DNA of 64,000 nt from positions 868,001 to 932,000 of the forward strand of contig NZ_JAHVAP010000001.1 in NCBI RefSeq assembly GCF_024721155.1, written 5' to 3'. How positions within the stretch are numbered: the stretch's first letter is position 1; each line of letters begins with the position of its first letter. Below the pieces are notes generated by a model that had not been told where the DNA came from, searched no databases, and was given only the letters and a program-made list of their open reading frames with translations. The position numbers were made by a program, and so were the translations under genes. This document shows, in pieces, positions 43,911-52,140 of this stretch. The DNA comes from Mucilaginibacter phenanthrenivorans. GTDB taxonomy: Bacteria > Bacteroidota > Bacteroidia > Sphingobacteriales > Sphingobacteriaceae.

Positions 43911-44055
43911 AGTTAATGTGAGTTCGGCATAATGGATGGTGGCGTAGCGCTTACTTATCAGATATTTAAACTCACTAAAACTAAATATACTGATAATCAA
44001 CATGTTTCATAGTGTTCCGGGTGTTCCACGTGTAAAAATGGAACGCTTTGGAACG
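43911..44055. repeat. Dispersed intergenic repeat, copy 2
   Basis: Related to 39552-39687; shares gtgagttcggcataa at 43918-43932 and the block tgtttcatagtgttccggg and aaaaatggaacgcttt at 44003-44049. The middle part is diverged. Confidence 0.7.
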
Positions 44056-44130
44056 CAGTATCGTCCAGAAAGAAGCTTACTTTTAGTGATTAATCCTGGT
44101 TTGAGTTTACCCTTTGTTTACGTTAATGCC

Positions 44131-45045
44131 CTATATGTGCTTAACCGCGTGATATTTTGGTGGCACAGTCATTAAGTAAGCATAAATGGCATCAACTTCC
44201 TTGTCTGTTAAGTGATCAAATTTTTCCATTGGCGGTCTTAACGTTCTGGTAGGGGAGCGACCGTCCTTTAAAGCCCGGCGAAAGTCCGCTTTGGTATAAT
44301 TACCTATTCCTGTGTTTTTGTCGGGGGTGATATTTGATGCTGCTATTTCCGAGCCTTGTTCACCCTTCAGCGTTGCCCCACCCGCCAGGTAGCCCTTAGT
44401 TTGTTCAGGATTGATGGAATTTAATGACTTCAGACTCTTTGAGTGACAGTGGTAACATCCCACATTATCAACCAAATATCTGCCCAATGCAACAGGATCA
44501 TTATCTGATGGCCTTTTTACATTGGATCTGTAGGATGCCGGATCAGCCTTAAAGCCAAGATAGGCTTTGCCAATAAATGAATAATGAGTAAGCCCCACGG
44601 TAGTATCGGCCGCGCTAACCGCCGGATCGTCTGACCGCAGAAATACGATGATGTCATTTATATCTTCATCAGCCATGTTTGGACGCAGCATATACGACAT
44701 AAAGCGCCCGTCTCTTGAAATACCTGTCTTAAGTAAATATTTCAACTGGGCATCCGTATATTTTGGAGCAATGCCATTTGTCTTTGATTGGGTTAAATTT
44801 GCTGAATATACTTTGCCTGCGATCCCCGGCACATCATCCATTGGATTGCCTGCCAACTTTTTAAGGCCACGATTATAATGGCACCCGGCGCAAATACTAA
44901 ATACAAGATTTTTACCATGGTTAAAATTTGCAGTAGAGACCACCGCTTTATAATCACTCTTTGTGGTTTCAAAATGGGTTTTACAGCTTATAAAGAGGAT
45001 GACAGCAATTATGAACCCAATTATTGCAAGACTTCTAAACTTCAT
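44131..45045 (-). CDS. Dihaem cytochrome c lipoprotein
   Basis: A 304-aa protein with lipobox FISC (Cys21) and two haem-binding motifs, CAGCH (Cys52-His56) and CYHCH (Cys197-His201), each followed by Met or other axial residue regions (e.g. SYMLRPNM, TLRPPMEKF). It carries electrons in the periplasm, attached to a membrane. ATG 45045 is chosen. It resembles the cytochrome subunits of membrane dehydrogenases, but no partner dehydrogenase is adjacent. Confidence 0.9.
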   Translation of the reverse strand: MKFRSLAIIGFIIAVILFISCKTHFETTKSDYKAVVSTANFNHGKNLVFSICAGCHYNRGLKKLAGNPMDDVPGIAGKVYSANLTQSKTNGIAPKYTDAQLKYLLKTGISRDGRFMSYMLRPNMADEDINDIIVFLRSDDPAVSAADTTVGLTHYSFIGKAYLGFKADPASYRSNVKRPSDNDPVALGRYLVDNVGCYHCHSKSLKSLNSINPEQTKGYLAGGATLKGEQGSEIAASNITPDKNTGIGNYTKADFRRALKDGRSPTRTLRPPMEKFDHLTDKEVDAIYAYLMTVPPKYHAVKHI

Positions 45046-45162
45046 GGCGTGGAGATGTAATATACAATACACTATTACCGGGATAATGTTTTATAGGTTA
45101 TTAGAATTGTTATCTGTAAAAGTTTAATAATTCTTTATATTTTTCCATACTTTTAACTCACA

Positions 45163-46470
45163 ATGCAACCTAAAAACGATAAGAAAACCATCCGGGCCTG
45201 GGCCTTTTTTGATTGGGCCAATTCAGCGTATAACCTTGTTATAACATCCACAATATTTCCGGCTTATTATGTGGCCATAACAGCCAATCCAAAAAACGGA
45301 GATCGCGTTACCTTTTTCGGCCGCCAGTTCATTAATACTGCGTTATCTAACTATGCCCTGGCTGCCGCTTACCTGGTGATGGTGGTGCTGCTGCCGATCT
45401 TAACTTCAATTGCCGACTACCGGGGCAATAAAAAGATCTTTATGCGCTTCTTTACATGGCTGGGTGCGCTGGCCTGCTGTGCCTTGTTCATTTTCGATAA
45501 AAGCAACCTTGAATTCGGCATTATTTGTTTTGCGCTGGCTGCTATCGGTTATAGCGGTGGCTTCGTTTTTTATAACTCATACCTGCCTGAAATTGCCACA
45601 CTTGATATGCAGGATAGCGTGAGTGCAAAGGGGTTCACTTACGGATATATCGGCAGTGTCATATTACAGGTAATATGCCTGGTGTTTGTATTGATGCCTA
45701 AAACCTTTCATTTAACATCGGGAGATGCGGCGCAATTGTCGTTTTTGCTGGTCGGTTTATGGTGGATAGGCTTCGCACATATTCCGTTCAGTGTATTACC
45801 CAAAGGCAGCCCTAATGCCGAGCCCCGCCATTCCAATATTATAAAAGGTGGCTTTATTGAACTTGGACATGTGTGGGCAAAGGTAAAGCAGATGCCCTTA
45901 CTCAAACGCTTTTTACCTGCGTTCTTTTTTTATTCCATGGGGGTGCAAACCATTATGTTGGTGGCAGCCGGCTTCGGTGCAAAGGAGCTGCACATGGAAA
46001 CCAGCGGATTGATTGAAATTATTTTAATTATCCAGTTGGTGGCCATTGGCGGGGCAACGTTAATGTCGCGTTTGTCTGGTATTTACGGAAATATAAAGGT
46101 GCTGGCTGGCACCGTAACAATTTGGATAGCGGCCTGTATCGGCGCTTATTTTACCCGTACGGTTACTGAATTTTATGGCCTTGCGATAATTGTGGGGATG
46201 ATAATGGGAGGGATTCAATCTTTGTCGAGATCCACCTATTCAAAATACCTGCCGCAGGATATTCCTGATACAGCATCGTTTTTTAGCTTTTATGATGTTA
46301 CGGAAAAGCTGGCTATAGTAGGAGGGATGGCCAGCTTTGCATTTATTGAGGAACTCACCGGCAGCATGCGTAACTCAGCCCTGGCTTTATGCGTTTTCTT
46401 TTTAATAGGATTAATTTTATTGCTTTCTTTGCTGAAAGCTGAAAAAAAGATTGAGCAATCCGCAATTTAG
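45163..46470 (+). CDS. UMF1/Atg22-like MFS transporter
   Basis: A 435-aa twelve-helix transporter that begins with the family signature RAWAFFDWANSAYN and has SIADYRGNKK after helix 3 and FVFYNSYLPEIAT. These UMF1 family proteins are believed to export amino acids or similar solutes. It is 22 bp before the LutA-like gene, hence co-transcribed. Substrate is unknown. Confidence 0.9.
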   Translation: MQPKNDKKTIRAWAFFDWANSAYNLVITSTIFPAYYVAITANPKNGDRVTFFGRQFINTALSNYALAAAYLVMVVLLPILTSIADYRGNKKIFMRFFTWLGALACCALFIFDKSNLEFGIICFALAAIGYSGGFVFYNSYLPEIATLDMQDSVSAKGFTYGYIGSVILQVICLVFVLMPKTFHLTSGDAAQLSFLLVGLWWIGFAHIPFSVLPKGSPNAEPRHSNIIKGGFIELGHVWAKVKQMPLLKRFLPAFFFYSMGVQTIMLVAAGFGAKELHMETSGLIEIILIIQLVAIGGATLMSRLSGIYGNIKVLAGTVTIWIAACIGAYFTRTVTEFYGLAIIVGMIMGGIQSLSRSTYSKYLPQDIPDTASFFSFYDVTEKLAIVGGMASFAFIEELTGSMRNSALALCVFFLIGLILLLSLLKAEKKIEQSAI

Positions 46471-46491
46471 CAGCGTTTAATCCAGAGCAAG

Positions 46492-47220
46492 ATGAAGGTT
46501 GAGTTATTTATCCCATGTTTTATTGATCAGTTATTTCCTGAAACAGCTTTTAACACTATTAAGGTGCTGGAGAAGGCGGGATGCGAGGTTGTTTATAACC
46601 CGGAGCAAACCTGTTGTGGTCAGCCTGCTTTTAATGCGGGTTTTTGGGATGATGCGAAAACGGTTGGAAGTAAATTTTTAAATGATTTTTCGGCCGATAC
46701 CGTAATTGTATCGCCATCCGCATCTTGCACCGGAATGGTGAAAAATTATTATAATGATCTTTTTACCAATACCACCTCCCATAATAAATGTCGCAATATC
46801 CAGTCGAACATTTATGAACTTTCTGATTTCCTGGTAAACATCCTCCAGTTCGATTATTTCGGCGCTGAACTGGACGGTCGCGCGGTTTATCATGATAGCT
46901 GTGCCGGATTACGTGAATGCAAGATCAAAGAGGAGCCCCGCCAGCTTTTATCAAAAGTGCTGGGTCTGGAACTTGTTGATATTAAGGATGGAGAAACCTG
47001 CTGCGGTTTCGGTGGCACCTTTGCAGTTAAGTTTGATGCCATCTCAACAGCCATGGCCCAACAAAAGGTGGATAACGCCATTGCCGCCGATGCTGACTAT
47101 ATTATCTCAACCGATGCATCGTGCCTGATGCACCTCCAAAGCTATATCGACAAAAACAATATTCCCTTAAAAACCTACCATATTGCCGATGTGCTTGCAT
47201 TGGGGTGGGGAAACATTTAA
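46492..47220 (+). CDS. lutA: LutA/YkgE-like Fe-S (CCG-domain) protein
   Basis: A 242-aa protein with two CCG modules: NPEQTCCGQPAF (Cys41-Cys42-Gly43) and HDSCAGLRECK...GETCCGFGG (Cys170-Cys171). These bind an iron-sulphur cluster and in LutABC act in oxidation of L-lactate to pyruvate. lutB and lutC are not adjacent, so the enzyme role is less certain. It follows the UMF1 transporter. A damaged copy of its 3' end lies at 51842-51939. Confidence 0.88.
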   Translation: MKVELFIPCFIDQLFPETAFNTIKVLEKAGCEVVYNPEQTCCGQPAFNAGFWDDAKTVGSKFLNDFSADTVIVSPSASCTGMVKNYYNDLFTNTTSHNKCRNIQSNIYELSDFLVNILQFDYFGAELDGRAVYHDSCAGLRECKIKEEPRQLLSKVLGLELVDIKDGETCCGFGGTFAVKFDAISTAMAQQKVDNAIAADADYIISTDASCLMHLQSYIDKNNIPLKTYHIADVLALGWGNI

Positions 47221-47481
47221 TCGCCGGCGATAACTGACTTTATAAATATATCGTTGTAAAACCCAACTACTCCGGCCGGGGGGAGACGAATTACCTTAAA
47301 GAGCACGTCATAAATTCAGCCACATATTCCATTTAAGAATAGTATAAGTTTATGCAATTTATTCAAAATAATATTTCGAATAAATTTATTTTGTGCGCAA
47401 AAATTTTTAATTTAATACATAAAACAAAATAATATTTTACGTGTTATAAAGTAACGATCACCTTATCCTCACCTTACAAAG

Positions 47482-49113
47482 ATGGACGAAAGAACTACTT
47501 CGAACGAATTAATTATTGCAAATCAACAGTTGGCTTTCCAAAACGAGGAAAAAGGTAAACGAGCTGAGGAGTTAATTATAGCCAATAAGGAACTTGCTTA
47601 TCAAACCGAGGAAAAAGGCAAACGGGCCGAAGAATTAATTATCGCGGACAAGGAGCTTGCTTATCAAACCGAGGAAAAAGGGAAGCGGGCCGAAGAGTTA
47701 ATTATAGCCAACAAGGAACTCGCCTATCAAACAGAAGAAAAGGGAAAACGTGCAAATGAGTTGATAATTGCAGATAAGGAGCTCGCATTTCAAACAAAGG
47801 AAAAAGGCAAACGGGCCGAAGAACTGATTGTCGCCAATAAGGAACTTGCGTTTCAGACTAAAGAGAAAAAAAATCGCGCAGCAGAACTCATCATCGCCAA
47901 TAAAGAATTAATTTTTCAGAATAAGGAAAAAGAAAAGCGTGCGGCCGAATTAATTATAGCTAACAAAGAGCTGGCATTTCAAAATACGGAAAAGGAGAAT
48001 CGTGCAGCTGAGCTAATTATAGCTAATAAAGAACTTGTTTTTCAAAACAGGGAAAAGGAAAAACGCGCGGCTGAGTTAATTATCGCCAATAAGGAATTGG
48101 CATTTCAAAATACGGAAAAGGAAAACCGTGCAGCAGAACTGATTATAGCTAATAAGGAACTTGTCTTTCAAAATGAGGAGAAGGAACATCGTGCAGCCGA
48201 ATTGATCATAGCCAATAAGGAACTTGCCTTTCAAAACCAGGAGAAGGAGGACCGTGCAGCAGAACTAATCATAGCTAACAAGGAGCTTGTTTTTCAAAAT
48301 GAGGAGAAGGAAAAGCGCGCGGGCGAATTAATCATTGCTAATATGGAGTTAAAAAAAGCGGAGGAAGAGGTCCGGAAATTTAATGAAAAATTAGAACAGA
48401 AGGTGATTGAACGTACTGCACAATTGGAGATGGCGAACAAAGAACTGGGATCTTTTTCTTATTCAGTATCTCACGATTTACGGGCGCCGATAAGAGCAAT
48501 TAATGGTTATGCCAGGATCCTCGAAGAAGATTATTGCGACAAGTTTGATCAGGAGGGCACAAAAATCCTTCATTCTATTATGCGTAACTCAAAGAAAATG
48601 GGGCAGTTAATAGATGACCTGCTTGCATTTTCAAAATTGGGTAGAAAGCAGGTCACCTTAGGAGATATCAACATGACATCATTGGTAAATTCTGTAAAAG
48701 ACGAGTTGCTATTTGAGGATAAGGAAAAAAGAACTGAATTTACAACAGAGGTGTTGCCGCCGGCAAAAGGCGATCCATCGTTGATTAAACAGGTGTGGAT
48801 AAACCTGATCTCGAATGCCATAAAATATTCAAAAAATAAAACCAGGACCTGTATAGAGATAGGGGCTTATGAGAAAGGTAACCTCGTGATATATTATGTT
48901 AAAGATAATGGGGCTGGTTTTGATATGCAGTATTATGATAAGCTTTTCGGGGTTTTTCAACGATTGCACCTGCAGGAAGAGTTTGAGGGCACCGGGATAG
49001 GCCTGGCTATTGTGCAAAAAATAGTGCACCGGCATGGCGGCACAGTTTGGGCAAAATCGAAACTAAATGAAGGGTCACAATTTTACTTCAGCTTACCTGG
49101 TATCAATTCTTAA
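47482..49113 (+). CDS. Histidine kinase with fourteen 21-residue coiled-coil repeats
   Basis: A 543-aa cytoplasmic sensor kinase. Residues 9-302 are thirteen near-identical 21-residue units of the form ELIIANKELAFQ + NEEKEKRAA plus a fourteenth divergent one; each unit is three heptads, so this is one long coiled coil. Then HisKA (SVSHDLRAPI, His331) and HATPase (LISNAIKYS, VKDNGAGFD, GTGIGLAIV). No PAS, GAF or transmembrane sensor is present. The repeats occupy 47506-48387 in DNA. A response-regulator gene follows at 9 bp. It is the first gene of the cassette. Confidence 0.93.
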   Translation: MDERTTSNELIIANQQLAFQNEEKGKRAEELIIANKELAYQTEEKGKRAEELIIADKELAYQTEEKGKRAEELIIANKELAYQTEEKGKRANELIIADKELAFQTKEKGKRAEELIVANKELAFQTKEKKNRAAELIIANKELIFQNKEKEKRAAELIIANKELAFQNTEKENRAAELIIANKELVFQNREKEKRAAELIIANKELAFQNTEKENRAAELIIANKELVFQNEEKEHRAAELIIANKELAFQNQEKEDRAAELIIANKELVFQNEEKEKRAGELIIANMELKKAEEEVRKFNEKLEQKVIERTAQLEMANKELGSFSYSVSHDLRAPIRAINGYARILEEDYCDKFDQEGTKILHSIMRNSKKMGQLIDDLLAFSKLGRKQVTLGDINMTSLVNSVKDELLFEDKEKRTEFTTEVLPPAKGDPSLIKQVWINLISNAIKYSKNKTRTCIEIGAYEKGNLVIYYVKDNGAGFDMQYYDKLFGVFQRLHLQEEFEGTGIGLAIVQKIVHRHGGTVWAKSKLNEGSQFYFSLPGINS

Positions 49114-49122
49114 ATTAAAAAT

Positions 49123-49560
49123 ATGCCTTACAATAACGTAGAGATCTTATTTGTTGAAGACAGCACGGACGATGCGATGTTAACCATAAGAGCGCTCAAA
49201 AAAAGCGGGTTTGCCAACAATCTGCATCATGTTAGTGACGGGGCGCAGGCCCTTGATTTTATTTATTGCAGGGGAATTTATGCACTGCGGAATATATACG
49301 AAAATCCAAAGTTGATATTGCTGGACCTGAAGATGCCAAAAATTTCGGGGTTGGAAGTGCTGGAAAAAATAAAGGCTGATGCAAATTTCAAGTCCATACC
49401 CGTGGTGATATTAACCTCCTCAAAAGAGGACCCTGATATTCAAAAGTGTTATGCGCTGGGTGCAAACAGCTATATTGCCAAACCTGTGGAAAGTGATAAT
49501 TTTTTTAATGCAATTAAACAGATCGGCTTATACTGGATGGTTTTGAGCCAACTGCCCTAA
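49123..49560 (+). CDS. Stand-alone response regulator (Rcp1-like)
   Basis: A 145-aa single receiver domain with Asp68 phosphoacceptor (LILLDLKMPKISG), acidic pair near the N-terminus (FVEDSTDDA), and TSS and K residues (VILTSSKED; YIAKPVES). It has no output domain, like the Rcp1/CheY-type regulators that pair with phytochrome-type kinases. It follows the coiled-coil kinase by 9 bp and is its likely partner. Confidence 0.92.
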   Translation: MPYNNVEILFVEDSTDDAMLTIRALKKSGFANNLHHVSDGAQALDFIYCRGIYALRNIYENPKLILLDLKMPKISGLEVLEKIKADANFKSIPVVILTSSKEDPDIQKCYALGANSYIAKPVESDNFFNAIKQIGLYWMVLSQLP

Positions 49561-49677
49561 TGAAATTTAACTTATTCGTCATCCCGTTAATGTAAATTTA
49601 GCCGTCCCGTAATAATACCAGGTGTAGACAAGCATGACGCCTGTTTACAGAACAGATTCCCCTAAACCATAAGTATC

Positions 49678-50316
49678 ATGAATGGCGTGTACAAAATATT
49701 AATCCTCGAAGACAATCAGAGTGATGTTGATTTGCTTAAACGAGAATTAAAAAGAAACGGACTACTATTTACAAGTGAGGTTGTACAAACCCGCGAATCG
49801 TATGAGATCGCATTAGATACTTATAATCCCGATATAATTTTATCCGACTATACGCTTCCTGCATTTGATGGAGTTGCAGCATTCCGGATTAAGCAAATTA
49901 AAACTCCCGATATCCCTTTTATTATTGTATCTGGTTCTATAGGCGAAGAGCGTTCTGTTGAGTTAATAAGAGACGGTGTTACTGATTATGCACTAAAGGA
50001 TAAACTGTTTTCATTGCCTCTCAAAATAAGCAGGGCGTTAAGAGATGCTGAAGAAAAGAGAATAAAAAGAACAATTGATGAAGAATTAAGGATTCAGTAT
50101 GATAAGCTGCTTAAAGTCGCTGTTTTGCAATCGCACCAGGTAAGGGTGCCGGTAGCAAATATTTTAGGTTTGTTTAACTTATTTAATTTTGACGATCCCG
50201 CTGATCCCGAGAACGGAAGGGTTCTTCATATGCTCAAACTGGTTGCTGAAAATCTTGATAAAACCATTCACGAAATAGTACGAAATACAACTGAAATTAA
50301 GGAGATAATTAAATAA
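49678..50316 (+). CDS. Response regulator with C-terminal DHp-like helices but no ATPase
   Basis: A 212-aa protein: receiver domain (residues 1-120) with Asp57 (IILSDYTLPAFDG) and GSIGEE, followed by a helical linker and KLLKVAVLQSHQVRVPVANILGL, which looks like the H-box of Bacteroidota histidine kinases (His153). The usual HATPase domain is missing. It may work as a phosphotransfer module or as a partner for the kinase's DHp. Third gene of the cassette, 117 bp after the first regulator. Confidence 0.85.
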   Translation: MNGVYKILILEDNQSDVDLLKRELKRNGLLFTSEVVQTRESYEIALDTYNPDIILSDYTLPAFDGVAAFRIKQIKTPDIPFIIVSGSIGEERSVELIRDGVTDYALKDKLFSLPLKISRALRDAEEKRIKRTIDEELRIQYDKLLKVAVLQSHQVRVPVANILGLFNLFNFDDPADPENGRVLHMLKLVAENLDKTIHEIVRNTTEIKEIIK

Positions 50317-50727
50317 GTTTTTAATAATAAGGTCGTCTTTAATAATAAGTACAAACCAAATTGCGGCAAATAGGACTATAACTCACACTCATATTCAAAA
50401 TATCAGGCAATCGCCCTGCTCCAGCCGAATGATTAGTATCAATGGCCTCCGGCAATTTTTATTCCGATACCTGTTTGATTTTCGATTCCTAAATCCCGAT
50501 TTCGGAATTATTGACAAGCGCATACAAGTTGCATGAATAAAATATAATGTTTCAAGATTAAACCTTATGGTGAAACTTATATCTTACTCAATATAATAAA
50601 ACCAATCTTATACTTATCAAAATGAAACTATTTCCTTTACCACTTTTTTTGTATTTATTTGCCCTCACAAATCTTAAGGGCCATTTATTAACCTGAAACC
50701 ATTATCAGCTACCACTCACAAACAGAA
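50317..50727. other. Intergenic region with a short signal-like ORF
   Basis: No large gene. At 50622-50696 an ATG frame of 24 codons (MKLFPLPLFLYLFALTNLKG then HLLT) reads like a signal peptide without a mature protein, ending 31 bp before the MACPF gene. The rest is AT-rich with no recognisable element. Confidence 0.4.
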
Positions 50728-51810
50728 ATGAACAAAACGACTACCACTAATTATACCATAATGCCTTTTAAAATACAAACTATACTATTGAAAAGAACAA
50801 TATTGATGCTGGGCTTACTTGCTGCATTGGGTTCATGTAAAAAAAGTACAGACCAAATCCCAAAAAAGGATGATGGAAAAATCCCTACAGATATTAAACT
50901 TACTATTACTAATGGTAATTTGTCGAATGATTTAAACGTACAAGGAGACGCTACCTATAACTTTTTAGGGTTTGGATATGATATAACCGATCAATATAAT
51001 GATGCATCTTCAGTAAGATCGGCAGTTATAAATATTCCATCGTTCGCAAAGGGTAATCCAGGTGGATTTGATTTAAACAGATCTACAACAAGTTATTGGG
51101 AAAATTTCAGCGGAGAAAACGCAACAGATTTAGCTGATCAGCTATCAACCCAATTTGACGAAGCAAACGGTTTAAAAGTATTTAAAAACACAATAGCAAG
51201 TGCTTTTCCGGGTACTGACGCCTTCAATAGTAAGTATGTTTACGGTTATTACTCAGCCATTGCAGTATGGAAGAGAATGAAAATCATAAATGATTATAAC
51301 AATGCGCTGAATAGTTACGTTACCGGCACTTTTTTACAAGATGCAAACACATTAACCGCTGCCGAATTAGTGAAAAAATACGGCACACATGTGCTAAGAA
51401 ATATAACGCTGGGTTCACGTCTTAATGCGGTTTACCAGGCTGAAGCGCCTAATACAAATAGGGGGAAAATAAGCTCAACAGGTTTAAGATATGCCATTAA
51501 GACAACATTCGGACTTTCTACCGGAGAATTAGACCCAATGGATTTGGTTGCGTTGAACGCCAATACGTCTGCTAAGATTTATTTTTATGCAATTGGCGGA
51601 GACCAATCGAAATTGAAGGAAATTATCGTCAACAATAAGACAATCGTTAACCCCACTGATTGGTTTGGTAGTTCAACTGAAGAAAAGGCGAGGTTTATTG
51701 GTGTGGCAAAAGATGGATTAATTCCATTATATGATTTGATTACGGATGTTAATAAAAAAGCGGTGGTAAAAGCATACATCATAAAATATATTCAGGATAA
51801 CGGATTGTAA
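50728..51810 (+). CDS. MACPF-domain lipoprotein (BSAP-like)
   Basis: A 360-aa lipoprotein (lipobox ALGSC, Cys37 counted from ATG 50728; ATG 50761 gives a shorter signal). It has the membrane-attack/perforin signature YGTHVLRNITLGSR (residues 218-231) and the N-terminal motif FLGFGYDIT typical of bacterial MACPF proteins. MACPF proteins form pores; the length and lipoprotein nature are like the Bacteroidales secreted antimicrobial proteins (BSAPs) that kill related strains. Killing activity is inferred. It lies downstream of the kinase/regulator genes, with a 411-bp gap. Confidence 0.85.
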   Translation: MNKTTTTNYTIMPFKIQTILLKRTILMLGLLAALGSCKKSTDQIPKKDDGKIPTDIKLTITNGNLSNDLNVQGDATYNFLGFGYDITDQYNDASSVRSAVINIPSFAKGNPGGFDLNRSTTSYWENFSGENATDLADQLSTQFDEANGLKVFKNTIASAFPGTDAFNSKYVYGYYSAIAVWKRMKIINDYNNALNSYVTGTFLQDANTLTAAELVKKYGTHVLRNITLGSRLNAVYQAEAPNTNRGKISSTGLRYAIKTTFGLSTGELDPMDLVALNANTSAKIYFYAIGGDQSKLKEIIVNNKTIVNPTDWFGSSTEEKARFIGVAKDGLIPLYDLITDVNKKAVVKAYIIKYIQDNGL

Positions 51811-51841
51811 CTCTCAAATTACCATGTAGATATATACTTCA

Positions 51842-51939
51842 TGTTTAATGCATCCACAGAGCTATATCTATAAAATAAACTGCCCATAAAAACCTATAGT
51901 ATTACTGATGTGTTGGCAATGGCGCAGGGGAATGTTTAA
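51842..51939 (+). pseudogene. Degraded 3' end of a lutA-like gene
   Basis: Translates as CLMHPQSYIYK then, after a small frameshift around 51889, IKTYSITDVLAMAQGNV and stop; the lutA product at 46492 ends CLMHLQSYIDKNN, IPLKTYHIADVLALGWGNI. So about 33 residues of a LutA-like C-terminus are recognisable. The sequence just after the stop (ccggtgatt) also resembles that after lutA (ccggcgat). It is a relic of duplication or of an insertion that split a second copy. Confidence 0.75.
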
Positions 51940-52058
51940 CCGGTGATTTATGGTGATTGCTAAATTTTTGGTGATTTGGAAAGATAGGGTTAAAGTGACC
52001 GTTATAAAAAACGACGCAATCATTCCGGAGGAATCGGTTCAATCATCATAAAAAATTC

Positions 52059-52066
52059 TAAATTTG
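52059..52066 (+). promoter_or_regulatory. -7 promoter element of thrS operon
   Basis: TAAATTTG fits TAnnTTTG and lies 74 bp before ATG 52141. No convincing -33 was found at the usual spacing. Confidence 0.4.
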
Positions 52067-52140
52067 CGGCATAACTAACAGATCACTTTGTAGGTGATTT
52101 AATAAAATACATTTTTATAAACTTTAAATCATAGTTGTAG

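Noticed and set aside
47506..48387. Regular 63-bp repeats that might look like a CRISPR or tandem satellite
   Set aside because: They are in frame within one kinase gene and code for coiled-coil units; there are no unique spacers between identical repeats.
51811..52140. T-box or other tRNA-sensing leader before thrS
   Set aside because: No T-box sequence or specifier stem found; T-boxes are not expected in this phylum, and part of the region is a lutA relic.
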